A stretch of DNA of 64,000 nucleotides. Source: Burkholderiales bacterium. Its GTDB lineage: Bacteria; Pseudomonadota; Gammaproteobacteria; Burkholderiales; Burkholderiaceae_C. Positions 45,027 through 55,284 of this stretch are shown piece by piece (the first letter of the stretch is position 1; each line of letters starts with the position of its first letter). The position numbers were made by a program, and so were the translations under genes. The notes beneath the pieces are model-generated. The model was given only the letters and a program-made list of their open reading frames with translations. It ran no database searches and was not told where the DNA came from. The stretch is from contig JACRAY010000011.1 of assembly GCA_016213325.1 (NCBI GenBank), forward strand, positions 186,001 to 250,000, in the 5' to 3' direction.

Positions 45027-48000
45027 ATGCGCATGATCCCGCTGCGCCGGATCCTCGCGGCCAGCCTCGTGCTGCTCGCCACGGTCCCGGCCCTGCTGGT
45101 CGCGTGGACGCTGGGACGCGCCGGCAATGCTTCGGTGGAAGAACTCGCGGGCCGCATCCTCACGCAGGTGGCGGCACTGGTGCAGTCGGGCACCGAAGCC
45201 GAACTGAGGCAGGCCCACGAGGTGCTGAACGGCCTGTTTCCCGAGCGGCTGAATGCAGCCGACACGGAACGCGCCCGCGTGTGGCTGCGCCAGCCGGCGC
45301 GCTTCGAGCCGCTGGCCTTCGCGTTGACGCGCCTGTCGCCCGCCGTGCCCACGCTGCACTTCGCCAACCTGCGTGGCGAATACCTCGGCATCGAGGCCAC
45401 GGCCGAAGGCATGAAGGTCGGCATCCGTCCGCTGGGTGGCAGCGGGCGCAGCTTCTACCTGGCGCGCGAACCCGGCGACCGCGCCAGGGCGCTGCCGGCC
45501 GACCCGGTCAACTTCGAGCCGCGCACGACGCCCTGGTACAGCGGCGCGATGCAGGCGAAGGACCGGGTGTTCACGCCGGTGCGCGTGTCGCCCGACCACG
45601 AGCAGCTGGTGGTCAGCCTTGCGCAGCCGGTGTACGACGCCGACGGCGGCGCCGCCGGTGTGTTTGCCGCCGACCTTTACCTGAAGCGGCTGGCCGACTC
45701 GCTGCGCACGCAGCGCATCAGCGCGCGCGGCGCGGCCTTCGTGATCGACGAGAAGAACGCACTGGTCGCCAGTTCGGCCGGCGATCCGCTGTACGAGAAA
45801 GTGGATTGGCGCCACGAGATGCGCAGCCCCGCGCAAAGCGCCAACCCCGTCATCCGCGCCAGCTTCGCCGCGCTGCAGGCCATGCGCGCGCGCCAGACCG
45901 GCGATACCGTGGCATCCGACACGCGGCTGCAGCGCCTGGCCTACGGCAGCGACTCGCTGCTGATGGTGCAGCGGCCGTTCGGCGAGGCCCTGGGCCTGCG
46001 CTGGACGCTGGTGGTGGCCTCGCCCGAAAGCGACTTCACCTCCGACATCCAGCGGGCCTTCCGCATCGCTGTCGCCGGCGGCGCGGCGCTGGTCGCCGCG
46101 GGCACGCTCATCGCCTTCCTGCTGGCGCGCGGCATCGGACAGCGGCTGCGGCGCCTGACCACCGCAGCCGAGCAGCTCGGCCGCGGCGAAGTGCCCGAGA
46201 CCGGGCAGCGCACGCGCATCAAGGAAGTGAGCCAGCTTTCGCAGGTACTGCACGACAGTGCCGAGCAGCTGGCCGAGTACCGGCGGCAGGTGGAAGAGAA
46301 CGCGCGCGAGCTCGAGGCGCGGGTGGAGCGGCGCACCGCCGAGCTGTCCGCCTCTCGCGAAGAGGCATTGGCTGCAGCGCGCGCCAAGGCCGCCTTCCTC
46401 GCGACCATGAGCCACGAAATCCGCACGCCGCTGAACGGCGTGGTGGGCATGAGCACGCTGCTGGCCGAGACGCCGCTGGACCCCGAGCAGCGCGACTACC
46501 TGCAGACCATCCGCCTGTCCAGCGACCAGCTGCTGGCGGTGATCAACGACATCCTCGACTTCTCCAAGATCGAGTCGGGCAAGCTGGAGCTGGAGGTCGA
46601 GCCGCTCAGCCTGCGCAATGCAGTGGAGGAAGCCTGCGACATCGCGGCGCCGCGGGCGCGCGAGAAGGGGCTGGAGCTGATCGTCGACATCCCGGAGGAG
46701 GGCGATGCGGGCGTGCCCGGCGCGATCCTCGGCGACGTCACGCGCATCCGGCAGGTACTCATCAACCTCGTGAACAACGCGGTGAAGTTCACCGACAAGG
46801 GCGAGGTGGCGGTGCACGTGCGGGTGCTGCATGCCGACGACGGCCAGGGCCGCGCGGTCATCGAGTTCCGCATCACCGACACCGGCATCGGCATCGCACC
46901 GGAACGTGCGGGCGCGCTGTTCGAGGCGTTCACGCAAGCCGACGCTTCCACCACCCGCAAGTACGGCGGCACCGGCCTGGGGCTTGCCATCTGCAAGCGG
47001 CTGGTGGAACTGATGGGCGGCCACATCGGGGTGGACAGCGCGCCGGGGCAGGGCTCCACCTTCTGGTTCACCATTGCTGCGCCGGTGACCGAGCTGGCGC
47101 CCGTGTTCAATCCGCTCGAAGCGGGGCGCCTGCAAGGCATGCACGTGCTGGTGGTCGACGACCACGCCACCAACGTACGCGTGCTCATGCGCCAGCTGCA
47201 GATGTGGGACATGCGGGTGTCCTCCGCCGAGTCGGCGCGCGGGGCATTGGAGGTGCTGCGCACGGCCGAGCCCTTGCCGGGCATCGTCATCACCGACATG
47301 CACATGCCCGAGATGGACGGCGTGGCGCTGGCACGCGCCATCCGCGGCGATCCGGCCTGGCGCCACATCCCCATCGTGCTGCTCAGCTCGGGCTTCATGC
47401 CGGCAGGCGACGAGAGCGCGCGCCTGTTCGACGCGCGCCTTCTGAAACCGGCGCGCCAGAACCAGCTGTTCGAGACGCTGCTTCGCTGCGTGACGCAGGA
47501 CCCCGGCGCGGCCAAGCCGCCGGCCGTTGCGGGCAAGCGAGGCGAAGGCACGGTGCTGGTCGCCGACGACAACGCCGTCAACCTGAAGGTCGCGTACTCG
47601 ATGCTGCTGAAGCTGGGCTACGAGGTGCGCACCGCCACCGACGGGCGCGAGGCGGTGGAGTCGCTGGCACAGGCGCTGGCCAACGGCTTGCGCATCGACG
47701 CGATCCTGATGGACGTGAACATGCCCGACGTCGACGGCCTGCAAGCGACGAAGCAGATCCACGCGGCACTGGGCCATGCGGCGCCGCCGATCATCGCGGT
47801 GACGGCAGCCGCATCGGCCGACGACCGTGCGCGCTGCGAGGCCGCCGGCATGGACGACTACCTCACCAAGCCGCTGCAGGTGGGCGAGCTGGCCCGCGCG
47901 CTGGAGAAGTGGATCGGCGAAAAGGCGCTGTCGCCCGTTGCGCCGCCAACCCCTTCGCCGGCGACGGCTGCAGCGCACCCTGTCATGGACTTCGCCCGCC

Positions 48001-48323
48001 TGCAGGAATTCAGGGAATACGACGACGAAGAGCTGACGATGACGCGCGAAGTCATCGCGCTGTTCCAGGTCGACACGCCCAAGCGGCTGGACGCTATCGA
48101 TGCGGCCGTTGCAGCGAACGACGCGGATGCGCTGGCCACGGCCGCGCATGCTCTCAAGGGTGCTGCGGGAAACGTGGGTGCCATGGGCTTGCACGTGGCG
48201 GCCGGCACGCTCGAGTCGCAGGCCAAGGCCGCGTTCCCGCCGGATGCGGTCCCCCAGGCGCAGCGCCTGCGTGAATTGTGGGCGCAGACGCAGGCCGTGC
48301 TGGCCTCGTGGCCCAACGGCTGA
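45027..48323 (+). CDS. Hybrid sensor histidine kinase (sensor-HAMP-HisKA-HATPase-REC-REC-Hpt)
   Basis: A 1098-residue membrane kinase. Two membrane helices (about 8-28 and 345-365) bracket a periplasmic Cache-like sensor. HAMP and a coiled coil lead to HisKA with His463 in [11 protein letters not shown]. ATPase boxes include [14 protein letters not shown] and GGTGLGL. Receiver 1 has Asp757 ([11 protein letters not shown]), receiver 2 Asp896 ([11 protein letters not shown]). A C-terminal Hpt domain has His1041 in [10 protein letters not shown]. The architecture is of the BarA/ArcB phosphorelay type. The preceding response regulator is the obvious partner. Signal unknown. Confidence 0.93.
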   Translation: MRMIPLRRILAASLVLLATVPALLVAWTLGRAGNASVEELAGRILTQVAALVQSGTEAELRQAHEVLNGLFPERLNAADTERARVWLRQPARFEPLAFALTRLSPAVPTLHFANLRGEYLGIEATAEGMKVGIRPLGGSGRSFYLAREPGDRARALPADPVNFEPRTTPWYSGAMQAKDRVFTPVRVSPDHEQLVVSLAQPVYDADGGAAGVFAADLYLKRLADSLRTQRISARGAAFVIDEKNALVASSAGDPLYEKVDWRHEMRSPAQSANPVIRASFAALQAMRARQTGDTVASDTRLQRLAYGSDSLLMVQRPFGEALGLRWTLVVASPESDFTSDIQRAFRIAVAGGAALVAAGTLIAFLLARGIGQRLRRLTTAAEQLGRGEVPETGQRTRIKEVSQLSQVLHDSAEQLAEYRRQVEENARELEARVERRTAELSASREEALAAARAKAAFLATMSHEIRTPLNGVVGMSTLLAETPLDPEQRDYLQTIRLSSDQLLAVINDILDFSKIESGKLELEVEPLSLRNAVEEACDIAAPRAREKGLELIVDIPEEGDAGVPGAILGDVTRIRQVLINLVNNAVKFTDKGEVAVHVRVLHADDGQGRAVIEFRITDTGIGIAPERAGALFEAFTQADASTTRKYGGTGLGLAICKRLVELMGGHIGVDSAPGQGSTFWFTIAAPVTELAPVFNPLEAGRLQGMHVLVVDDHATNVRVLMRQLQMWDMRVSSAESARGALEVLRTAEPLPGIVITDMHMPEMDGVALARAIRGDPAWRHIPIVLLSSGFMPAGDESARLFDARLLKPARQNQLFETLLRCVTQDPGAAKPPAVAGKRGEGTVLVADDNAVNLKVAYSMLLKLGYEVRTATDGREAVESLAQALANGLRIDAILMDVNMPDVDGLQATKQIHAALGHAAPPIIAVTAAASADDRARCEAAGMDDYLTKPLQVGELARALEKWIGEKALSPVAPPTPSPATAAAHPVMDFARLQEFREYDDEELTMTREVIALFQVDTPKRLDAIDAAVAANDADALATAAHALKGAAGNVGAMGLHVAAGTLESQAKAAFPPDAVPQAQRLRELWAQTQAVLASWPNG

Positions 48324-48442
48324 GCGCGCTGCGAGGCAATTTTTCGCGACAGACCGTTCTGACGAGCAGGTTGGCGCGCGGCTGATGCCGGCGACGCGCG
48401 GCCCGGGGCAACTTGGGCGTATTCCCAGAAAAGGAGTACCCC

Positions 48443-48916
48443 ATGAAACAACCCAAATACCTGTTCGCCGCGGCTGCCGCGGCCCTGATGGCATCCACCG
48501 CGTCGTACGCTGCGCCGGCGGTCGTGGCGCAAATCGCACCCCCGCCGATGGTCTACGAGAGCGTGCCGTCCCCGCGTGAAGGCTGGGTGTGGGCGCCGGG
48601 CCACTACGAGTGGCGTGGCGGCAACTACGCCTGGGTGCCGGGTTCGTGGTTGCGCGAGCGGCCGGGCTCCATCTGGCGCGAAGCGCGCTGGTTGCAGCGC
48701 GACGGCGTCTATCACTTCATCCCGGGCCACTGGGTCGACGAGGATGACGTGGCCTACAACGACGAGTTCCGCGACCGGCGCTATCGCAGCCGTCACTTCG
48801 GCCCGCATGGCGACCTCGACGGCGACGGCATCATCAACCGTGACGACCGCGACCGTGACGGCGACGGCGTAGCCAACTGGAACGACGACTTCCCGAACAA
48901 CCCCAACCGCAGCTGA
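48443..48916 (+). CDS. Exported YXWGXW-repeat protein with Asp-rich calcium-binding-like tail
   Basis: A 157-residue protein with signal peptide (cleavage near ASYAAPA) and SD AAAGGAG. The mature part has Trp/Tyr-rich repeats (GWVWAPGHYEWRGGNYAWVPGSW) of the YXWGXW family found in envelope proteins. The C-terminus is Asp-rich (DLDGDGIINRDDRDRDGDGV), like thrombospondin type 3 or EF-hand-like loops, suggesting Ca2+ binding. An upstream ATG at 48413 lacks a signal at its N-terminus. Confidence 0.8.
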   Translation: MKQPKYLFAAAAAALMASTASYAAPAVVAQIAPPPMVYESVPSPREGWVWAPGHYEWRGGNYAWVPGSWLRERPGSIWREARWLQRDGVYHFIPGHWVDEDDVAYNDEFRDRRYRSRHFGPHGDLDGDGIINRDDRDRDGDGVANWNDDFPNNPNRS

Positions 48917-48940
48917 CGCGGCTGGAGGGATGTAACAGGA

Positions 48941-48969
48941 GCGCGGCCTGCGGGCCGCGCTTCACTTTT
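48941..48969 (+). terminator. Terminator-like hairpin
   Basis: GCGCGGCC-TGCG-GGCCGCGC is a perfect 8-bp stem followed by TTCACTTTT. It starts 24 bases after the YXWGXW gene stop and separates it from the RTX gene. Confidence 0.7.
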
Positions 48970-49039
48970 CGTTTTCTCACACACAGGAGCGCCGGTTCGT
49001 TCGTAACCTGCACCCTGTCTTGACTAGGGAGAACACCGC

Positions 49040-50554
49040 ATGGCATCCATTACGGGTACGACCGCTGCCGAGCTGCTGCTCGGCACCGCGGCGGACGACA
49101 CCATCACCGGCGCTGAAGGCAATGACAGCCTGTACGGCCACCAGGGTAACGACGTGCTCGACGGCGGGGCAGGCGACGACCTGCTGGTCGGCGGTGCGGG
49201 CAACGACGAGCTGACCGGCGGCGCAGGCGCCGACAGTTTCATCTTCGCGTTCGGCGAGCGCACCGTCGAAGCCGGCAGTTCCTCGTTTGCGGACTGGCTC
49301 GCCGACAACGACTATCCGGCGCTGGAAGACGGCGTCACTACGCAGTCGGAGTTCTCGACCCGTTACGGCGCGTGGCTGCGCTACCTGGCCGAGACCTTCG
49401 CGCTGGGCTACGACGCCGACATGGACGGCGAGATCGAGGCCGGCCTGAACCAGAACGACGAAACCGGCACCCCCGTGATCGAAGGCATGACCCAGGACGA
49501 GCTGGACGACCTGTTCGGCGAGCGCCTGTCGATCGACGTGGTGACCGGCAACCACACCACCACACGCTTCTACACCGACAGTTTCGAAATCGAAGAGCGC
49601 GACATCTTCAGCGGCAACGGTGACGACGTCATCACCGACTTCGACCCCGACGAGGGCGACCGGCTGGTGGTGAGCGGCATCATCGACGCCCCTGGCAACT
49701 TCATGGTGCGCGAGGCCGACCTGGACGGTGACGGCACGCTGGACACCGAATTCAAGCTGACTTCCGACGGGACCTGGACCGTGCAGCTGCTCGGCTTCAC
49801 GGGCTTCGACGTGGCGACCGACGTCACGGTGACGGCCGGCGTCGAGCTGCACGGCACGACCGGCGACGATACGCTGGTGGGCGGTGCCGGCAACGACACG
49901 CTGAACGGCGAGGAAGGCGACGACGTGCTCGAAGGGCAGGCCGGGGCCGACCGTTTCACCTTCAGCTTCGGCATGCGCACCGTCGAAGGCGGCACCATGA
50001 GCTTCGGCGAGTGGCTGGAAACCAACGGCATGGACCCGATGGTCGACGGCGAAACGACGCAGTCCGGGTTCGCGAGCGCCTACAGCCAGTGGCTCGAAGA
50101 GCTGGTGGAGACCTTCGCGCTGGGCCATGACGCCGACCTGGACGGTGAAGTGGAGGTCGGCCTGAACCAGAACGACGAAACCGGTACGCCCACGATAGAA
50201 GGCCTGACCGAAGCGGAACTGGACGCGATGTTCGGCGACAGGCTGTCGCTGGATGTCGTTACCGGCAACCACACCACGACGCGCTTCTACACCGACAGCT
50301 TCACCATCGAGGACCGCGAGGTGTTCAGCGGCGTGGGCCAGGACACCATCGTCGACTTCAACCCCGACGAAGGCGACCGGCTGGTGGTGAGCGGCATCGA
50401 CGCGGAAACGGTGGCGAACTTTGCCTTCCGGGTGGCCGACATCGACGGCGACGGCGTGATGGACACCGAGTTCTGCCTTACAACGGACTGCACGTGGTCC
50501 GTGGTGCTGCTGGGCTACTCGGACTTCACGATCGCGGACGTGGTCGTCACCTGA
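49040..50554 (+). CDS. RTX-type calcium-binding protein made of two tandem modules
   Basis: A 504-residue acidic protein without an N-terminal signal peptide, as expected for type I secretion. RTX nonapeptides ([18 protein letters not shown]) occupy residues 25-65 and 274-305. Each RTX block is followed by a ~195-residue domain I do not recognise. The two domains align with an offset of 239 residues: [13 protein letters not shown] occurs at 170 and 409, [12 protein letters not shown] at 203 and 442. Only the second copy has cysteines (479, 484). SD AGGGAG precedes the ATG. Confidence 0.82.
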   Translation: MASITGTTAAELLLGTAADDTITGAEGNDSLYGHQGNDVLDGGAGDDLLVGGAGNDELTGGAGADSFIFAFGERTVEAGSSSFADWLADNDYPALEDGVTTQSEFSTRYGAWLRYLAETFALGYDADMDGEIEAGLNQNDETGTPVIEGMTQDELDDLFGERLSIDVVTGNHTTTRFYTDSFEIEERDIFSGNGDDVITDFDPDEGDRLVVSGIIDAPGNFMVREADLDGDGTLDTEFKLTSDGTWTVQLLGFTGFDVATDVTVTAGVELHGTTGDDTLVGGAGNDTLNGEEGDDVLEGQAGADRFTFSFGMRTVEGGTMSFGEWLETNGMDPMVDGETTQSGFASAYSQWLEELVETFALGHDADLDGEVEVGLNQNDETGTPTIEGLTEAELDAMFGDRLSLDVVTGNHTTTRFYTDSFTIEDREVFSGVGQDTIVDFNPDEGDRLVVSGIDAETVANFAFRVADIDGDGVMDTEFCLTTDCTWSVVLLGYSDFTIADVVVT

Positions 50555-51914
50555 CGGGGTCGCGCATCGTCACGAACTCTTCGGCGGCCGTCGGGTGGAT
50601 CCCGATGGTCGCGTCGAAGACGGCCTTGGTGGCGCCGGCCTTCATGGCCACGGCGAATCCCTGCACGACTTCACCTGCGTCGGGGCCCACCATGTGCAGG
50701 CCTACCACGCGGTCGCTCGCGGTGTCCACCACCAGCTTCATCAGGGTGCGTTCAGCGCTGCCGCTCAACGTGTGCTTGAGCGCCTTGAACTCGCTGCGGA
50801 AGATCGTCACCTCCCCGTAGCGCTGGCGCGCTTCCTCTTCGCTGAAGCCGACCGTGCCGATGTTGGGGTGCGTGAACACGGCCGTCGGGATGAAGTCGTA
50901 GCCCAGCGTGCGCTTGCCGTCGCCGAACAGGCGTTGCGCAACCACCATCGCCTCACCCAGTGCCACCGGCGTGAGCTGGATGCGGTCCGTCACGTCGCCG
51001 AGGGCGTGGATGGAAGGCACCGACGTCTGGTAGTGCTGGTCGACAACGACCGCGCCGCGCCCCTCGAACTTAACGCCGGCTTCTTCCAGCCCGAGGTTGG
51101 CAGCGTTCGGCACGCGGCCGGTGGCGTACAGGATCGCGTCGGCAGCCAGTGTCGTGCCGTCCTTCAACGTGGCCACCAGTTCGCCGGCTGCCTTGGCCAC
51201 CGAAGCGACTTCGCAGTTCATGCGCAGGTCGACGCCATGCTTGCGCAGCTCCTGCGCGATGAACTGCCGCACGTCGGCGTCGAAGCCGCGCAGCACCTGC
51301 TCGCCGCGGTACAGCTGCACCACGCGGCTGCCCAGCCCGTTGAAGATGGAGGCGAACTCGCACGCGATGTAACCGCCGCCCACCACCAGCAGGCGGCGCG
51401 GGAAGGGCTCGAGGTCGAACACGTCGTCCGAGGTCAGCACGAGCTCGCGCCCGGGGAAGTCGGGCACCGTGGGGTGGCCGCCGGTGGCCACGAGGATGTG
51501 GTTCGCGGTGAAGCTCTCGCTGCCGCTCGCCGTGCGCACGTGCACTGTGTGCGCATCGACTACCGTCGCCCAGCCGGTAACGAGCTGCACGCCGGCATCG
51601 GCCAGCAGCTTGCCGTACACGCCGTTCAGCCGCTGGATCTCGGCTGCGCGGTTGGCCTTGAGCACCGACCAGTCGAACGAGGTCTCGCCTACGTGCCAGC
51701 CGAAGCCCGCGGCGTCGCGGAAGTCGTCGGCGAAGTGCGCTGCGTAGCTGTAGAGTTTTTTCGGGATGCAGCCCACGTTGACGCAGGTGCCGCCCAGCGC
51801 TGCCGCCTCGGCCAGCACCACGCGGGCGCCGAGGCGCGCGGCCATGCGGGCCGCGCGTACGCCGCCGCTGCCGCCGCCGATGACGAAGAAGTCGCAAGGG
51901 GAGGGGTCGGGCAT
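50547..51914 (-). CDS. gor: Glutathione-disulfide reductase
   Basis: A 455-residue FAD/NADPH flavoenzyme reducing oxidised glutathione. FAD motif [13 protein letters not shown]; redox-active disulphide Cys44/Cys49 in [19 protein letters not shown] motif [16 protein letters not shown]-terminal active His in [10 protein letters not shown]. The start is the ATG giving [13 protein letters not shown]. The frame is open upstream but overlaps the next gene. The stop overlaps the convergent RTX gene by 8 bases. Confidence 0.93.
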   Translation of the reverse strand: MPDPSPCDFFVIGGGSGGVRAARMAARLGARVVLAEAAALGGTCVNVGCIPKKLYSYAAHFADDFRDAAGFGWHVGETSFDWSVLKANRAAEIQRLNGVYGKLLADAGVQLVTGWATVVDAHTVHVRTASGSESFTANHILVATGGHPTVPDFPGRELVLTSDDVFDLEPFPRRLLVVGGGYIACEFASIFNGLGSRVVQLYRGEQVLRGFDADVRQFIAQELRKHGVDLRMNCEVASVAKAAGELVATLKDGTTLAADAILYATGRVPNAANLGLEEAGVKFEGRGAVVVDQHYQTSVPSIHALGDVTDRIQLTPVALGEAMVVAQRLFGDGKRTLGYDFIPTAVFTHPNIGTVGFSEEEARQRYGEVTIFRSEFKALKHTLSGSAERTLMKLVVDTASDRVVGLHMVGPDAGEVVQGFAVAMKAGATKAVFDATIGIHPTAAEEFVTMRDPVR

Positions 51915-51982
51915 CGGTCGGGCTCCTGTCTGGCTCAGGCGCCATTCTGCGGCCGGCCCGCGAAAACGTACCGGCCGCGCGG

Positions 51983-53044
51983 TCAGGGCATCGGGTACTC
52001 GAAGGCGAGCCCCGTGAGCACCATACCGGCAAGACCGAAGTTCTGCGCGTTGAGATCGGTTTCGGCAGCCATCACCGTCAGGCCCAGGGCGGTGAACGTA
52101 CCGGCGTCGAGCAAGCCGACGTAAAGATCCCGTGTGGCGTCCGTGATGGGCGTGCCCACCACGTTGTGCCAGAGCGCATTCACCAGCGCGCCGTGATCCA
52201 CATGGCCGCCCTCGTCCATGAGCCCGGTGGCGGAGAGGGCGAGCCCGGCGAGGTCCTCGTAGCTCAAGCCGCCGTCCGTGTACGCCAGGCCGTAGCCCAC
52301 GTAGGCGGGAACTTGCACCCCGGCAGCCCCGATCACCGCACCGATGATGCGGGCCACCTGCCCGGCCGCGCCGTCGGTGTCGAAGGCGATTCCGCCATAG
52401 CCGTCCCCGAACGCCAGCCGCTCGATGCCGAGCAGCGTATCTGTTCCTTCGACTGCACTGGTCACCTGCACCCCCGTGTCGGTGCGCATGACGGTGGCTT
52501 CCGAACGAAGGGCCAGGAAGATCGCCCAGTCCAGCCCGGCGCCGCCGTCGAGTGTGTCGCTGCCGTTCAGTCCCCACAGGACGTCGTTGCCCGCGAATCC
52601 CTCCACCAGGTCGTTGCCGGCGTAGCCGTTCAGGCGGTCGTTGAACTCCGCGCCCGAAACCTGGTCGTCGCCGCGGAGCATGTAGGCGAGTTCGGCCTGG
52701 GACCCGAAGTAGGCGGAATAGCCCGGCATCGGGGCGTACCCCGGCCGCAGGTCGCCCGGCGAACCCGGGGAACTGCCCACGGGCACTTCGATGCCTGTGA
52801 TGCTGAAGGTCAGGGACGACGGGAACCACAGGACGTTGCAGGCCGTGATCACGCCTGACTGCACGATGCCTTCCGGCGAGAAGGTGAAGCCGGAGCCCTC
52901 ATAGCTGAAGCCACGGCCGTCCGGCAGCTGCACCGAGAATGCCGTGGCCGTCTGCAGCCCCGCGGGCGAGTAGATTCCCACCGCGGGCAGCCAGGCCGCG
53001 TCGAAGCCGAGATTGATGCTGGCGTAGGGAGTCTGGACAGCCAT
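51983..53044 (-). CDS. RTX protein with DUF4214-like C-terminal domain
   Basis: A 353-residue protein without a signal peptide. The first ~100 residues form a beta-rich domain of unknown type. RTX-like nonapeptides ([33 protein letters not shown]) lie at about 138-170. The C-terminal 120 residues ([43 protein letters not shown]) resemble the DUF4214 domain of secreted surface proteins. Type I secretion is inferred. The neighbour gor separates it from the other RTX gene; no secretion genes are in the window. Confidence 0.75.
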   Translation of the reverse strand: MAVQTPYASINLGFDAAWLPAVGIYSPAGLQTATAFSVQLPDGRGFSYEGSGFTFSPEGIVQSGVITACNVLWFPSSLTFSITGIEVPVGSSPGSPGDLRPGYAPMPGYSAYFGSQAELAYMLRGDDQVSGAEFNDRLNGYAGNDLVEGFAGNDVLWGLNGSDTLDGGAGLDWAIFLALRSEATVMRTDTGVQVTSAVEGTDTLLGIERLAFGDGYGGIAFDTDGAAGQVARIIGAVIGAAGVQVPAYVGYGLAYTDGGLSYEDLAGLALSATGLMDEGGHVDHGALVNALWHNVVGTPITDATRDLYVGLLDAGTFTALGLTVMAAETDLNAQNFGLAGMVLTGLAFEYPMP

Positions 53045-53104
53045 GGCGGGGACCTCCTCGGACAGGGGGTCTTATAGCGCCGGAATCCGGCGGCCGCAAT
53101 GGCC

Positions 53105-54073
53105 CTAACGCGCCAGCCCCGGCACGTGCAGGCGGTCCACCGTGACGGACTGCGCCGCGCGCACGCCCCGCACGACCGCCTGCGCCACCGCCTCGGCCGC
53201 CATCGCGCACAGCGTCATCATGTCCAGTGCCTTGCCCGATGCACCTGTGGCCATTGCAAACAGCGTGTCGCCATCGAGCATGGTGTGCGCCGGATTGATG
53301 GCGCGGGCGAAGCCGTCGTGGCCTGCGGTGGCCAGCCGCGACGCCTGCGGCTTGGACAGCACCGCATCGGTCGCGACCACGCCGATGGTGGTGTTGCTGC
53401 CCGCCACGAGTTTCTCGTGCGCCATGCCGCTGAGCAGCGAGCGGCGCGAGTCGAGGAACGACACGCCGTCGTCGCCCCGGGCACCGGCGATGATGGCGCC
53501 GGTGTCGGGGTCGATCACGTCGCCGAGCGCATTGCACGCCACGAGCGCACCTACCGTGACGCCGTTGACCGTGACGGAGGCGCTGCCGATGCCGCCTTTC
53601 ATGGCGCGGCCTATGCCGAAGATCTTGCCGACTATGGCGCCGGAGCCCGCCCCGGCGTTGCCTTCGGCCGGTGCCTTGCGCCCCGCCGCTTCGCACGCCG
53701 CATAGCCGGCCTGCGCATCCGGACGCACCGAAGTGTCGCCCAGGTACAGGTCGAACAGCACGGCCGCGGGAACGATGGGTACGCGGCCCGGCCCGACCTG
53801 AAGGCCGATGCCGTGTTCATCCAGCCAGCGCATCACGCCGCCGGCCGCGTCGAGTCCCCATGCGCTGCCGCCTGCCAGGACCACGGCGTGCACGCGCTCC
53901 ACCAGGTTGGACGGCACCAGGAGGTCGGTCTCGCGCGTGCCGGGCGCAGCCCCCCTCACGTCGACGCCGCCGACGGCGCCTTCGCGAGCGATGACCACGC
54001 TGCAACCGGTGGGCCGGCGCGTGTCGGAAAAGTGGCCTGCTTCGATGCCGGCGACGTCGATGATGCTCGTCAT
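53105..54073 (-). CDS. P1/S58-family peptidase (DmpA-like, self-processing)
   Basis: A 322-residue protein of the L-aminopeptidase/D-esterase family, which self-cleaves to expose an N-terminal nucleophile. The equivalent segment is GSNTTIGVVATDAVL (225-239), with Thr228 or Thr229 as the candidate nucleophile in place of the DmpA Ser. VLAGGSAWGLDAAGGV and GSGAIVGKIFGIGRAMKGGIG are other family blocks. The ATG at 54073 is chosen over open codons upstream, which lack similarity. Substrates in this family are small amides or beta-peptides. Confidence 0.87.
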   Translation of the reverse strand: MTSIIDVAGIEAGHFSDTRRPTGCSVVIAREGAVGGVDVRGAAPGTRETDLLVPSNLVERVHAVVLAGGSAWGLDAAGGVMRWLDEHGIGLQVGPGRVPIVPAAVLFDLYLGDTSVRPDAQAGYAACEAAGRKAPAEGNAGAGSGAIVGKIFGIGRAMKGGIGSASVTVNGVTVGALVACNALGDVIDPDTGAIIAGARGDDGVSFLDSRRSLLSGMAHEKLVAGSNTTIGVVATDAVLSKPQASRLATAGHDGFARAINPAHTMLDGDTLFAMATGASGKALDMMTLCAMAAEAVAQAVVRGVRAAQSVTVDRLHVPGLAR

Positions 54074-54183
54074 TGCGCCGATTATGGGCGTTTCGCGCAG
54101 GGCCCGAGTCGATGCGCTCCTACGGCGCAGGGTGCGCCGCGCAGCGACCATGAGCCATCTCAAGAACTCGTCGGAGCTGCGCC

Positions 54184-54267
54184 ATGAAAGTCATCCTGTG
54201 GATCATCGGGATCATCTTCCTCATCGGCCTGATGGTCGTGCTGGGGCTGGGCAAGCTGATCTTCTGA
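54184..54267 (+). CDS. 27-residue single-span membrane protein
   Basis: The frame starts MKVILWIIGIIFLIGLMV and ends KLIF, with nearly all residues hydrophobic apart from Lys2 and Lys24. It is therefore one membrane helix with positive ends. GGAG lies 6 bases before the ATG. The gene is too short for standard gene finders. Similar tiny hydrophobic peptides ending in KLIF occur, as I recall, in Burkholderiales. It may modulate a membrane complex. It lies between divergent S58 and convergent cupin genes. Confidence 0.6.
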   Translation: MKVILWIIGIIFLIGLMVVLGLGKLIF

Positions 54268-54271
54268 CGCC

Positions 54272-54775
54272 CTAGGCCACCACTTCGTAGCGGGCCCGCT
54301 TCACTTTCTCCAGGTTCGTCCCTTCGATGCGCACCAGGCGCGTCGGCCCCTTGCGGCTGGGCGCGTGGATGGCGCCTTCGTTGTAGACGTGCACGTCGCC
54401 GGGCTTCAGGGTGTAGGTGCTGGTGCGGCGCACCTGGCCGGGCGTTTCGGCGCCAGCGGCCTGCACGACGTCGAAGTCGCTCATCTGCGTCTCGCCCGCT
54501 GCCTGTCCGTAGATCGCCCACGAGGTCCCGTGGTCGTGCGGGCCGCTGTCCTTGGGGCCGCTGTAGTCGTGCGCCAGGATGCAGAAGCCCAGCTCGGCGT
54601 CCTGGTAGACGATGCGGCGCTCCGACGGCTCCCCGCTGAACAGCGGGCGCACGAACTCTTCGTCGCTTAGAGCCTGGCGCAGCCGTTCTGCCAGCCGGGC
54701 GCGGGTGGCGGGAGTGTTGGCACCGGCCAGCAGGGTGTGCGACTCGCGTGCGAAGGATTGCAGTGTGTGTTTCAT
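54272..54775 (-). CDS. Cupin, cysteine-dioxygenase-like
   Basis: A 167-residue cupin. GPHDHGTSWAIYG (His80, His82) and EGAIHAPS (His137) give the three-histidine iron site typical of the cysteine dioxygenase group; the spacing is close to CDO His86/88/140. The Cys-Tyr crosslink is not obvious, so another thiol or small molecule may be the substrate. The ATG at 54775 sits downstream of a MerR-type promoter, so the divergent MerR protein probably switches it on. Confidence 0.8.
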   Translation of the reverse strand: MKHTLQSFARESHTLLAGANTPATRARLAERLRQALSDEEFVRPLFSGEPSERRIVYQDAELGFCILAHDYSGPKDSGPHDHGTSWAIYGQAAGETQMSDFDVVQAAGAETPGQVRRTSTYTLKPGDVHVYNEGAIHAPSRKGPTRLVRIEGTNLEKVKRARYEVVA

Positions 54776-54813
54776 GGCTTGGATTTCCGTTGACGGGTTG
54801 TACCGGGAAAGGC

Positions 54814-54844
54814 AGGATAGAAGTTCAAGCCAACTTGAAGTCAA
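54814..54844 (-). promoter_or_regulatory. MerR-type promoter with 19-bp spacer and central dyad
   Basis: On the minus strand, -35 TTGACT (54844-54839) and -10 TATCCT (54819-54814) are separated by 19 bases, the over-long spacer of MerR-activated promoters. The spacer region holds the perfect dyad TTCAAG-CCAA-CTTGAA (54824-54839). Transcription would begin about 32 bases before the cupin ATG. The divergent merR gene starts at 54856, so the site probably also autoregulates it. Confidence 0.75.
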
Positions 54845-54855
54845 GGGGTTTTTGC

Positions 54856-55284
54856 ATGGACATCGCCGAAGTGGCCAGGCGCTCGGGCGTGCCGGCCTCC
54901 ACGCTGCGCTACTACGAGGAGAAGGGGCTCATCGCGTCGGTGGGGCGTGAGGGCATCCGGCGCCGTTTTGCGCCCGGCGTGCTGGACCAGCTGGCGCTGG
55001 TCGCGCTGGGCCAGTCGGCGGGCTTCACGCTGGACGGGATCGCCACCATGTTCTCGCCCGAGGGCAAACCCAGCATCGACCGCCGCATGCTGGCGGCCAA
55101 GGCCGACGAGATCGACGCCACGGTGAAGCGCCTGAAGGCGATGAGCGACGGCCTGCGGCATGCGGCGGTGTGCCCGGCACCCAGCCATGCCGAGTGCCCG
55201 ACCTTCCAGCGGCTGTTGCGTGCTGCTTCTGGCGCCAGGCCGCGCCAACATGGCTTGCGGGTCAAGCCCGCAAAGACAATCTAG
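54856..55284 (+). CDS. MerR-family regulator
   Basis: A 142-residue regulator beginning MDIAEVARRSGVPASTLRYYEEKGLIAS, the MerR winged helix. A dimerisation helix (ADEIDATVKRLKAMSDGLRHA) and a short C-terminal tail with two cysteines (AVCPAP, AECPTF) follow, a SoxR/CueR-like length. The cysteines could bind a metal or thiol-reactive signal. It is divergent from the cupin gene across the 19-bp-spacer promoter. Its 3' end overlaps the MFS remnant by 23 bases. Confidence 0.88.
   Translation: MDIAEVARRSGVPASTLRYYEEKGLIASVGREGIRRRFAPGVLDQLALVALGQSAGFTLDGIATMFSPEGKPSIDRRMLAAKADEIDATVKRLKAMSDGLRHAAVCPAPSHAECPTFQRLLRAASGARPRQHGLRVKPAKTI

Noticed and set aside
44994..48539. An 1181-codon open frame antisense to the hybrid kinase gene
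   Set aside because: It mirrors the kinase gene, is rich in His, Arg, Gln and Ala, and shows no domain. Long antisense frames are expected in DNA this GC-rich.
49040..53044. RTX proteins as serralysin-like proteases or lipases
   Set aside because: No HExxH zinc motif or GxSxG lipase motif is present in either protein.
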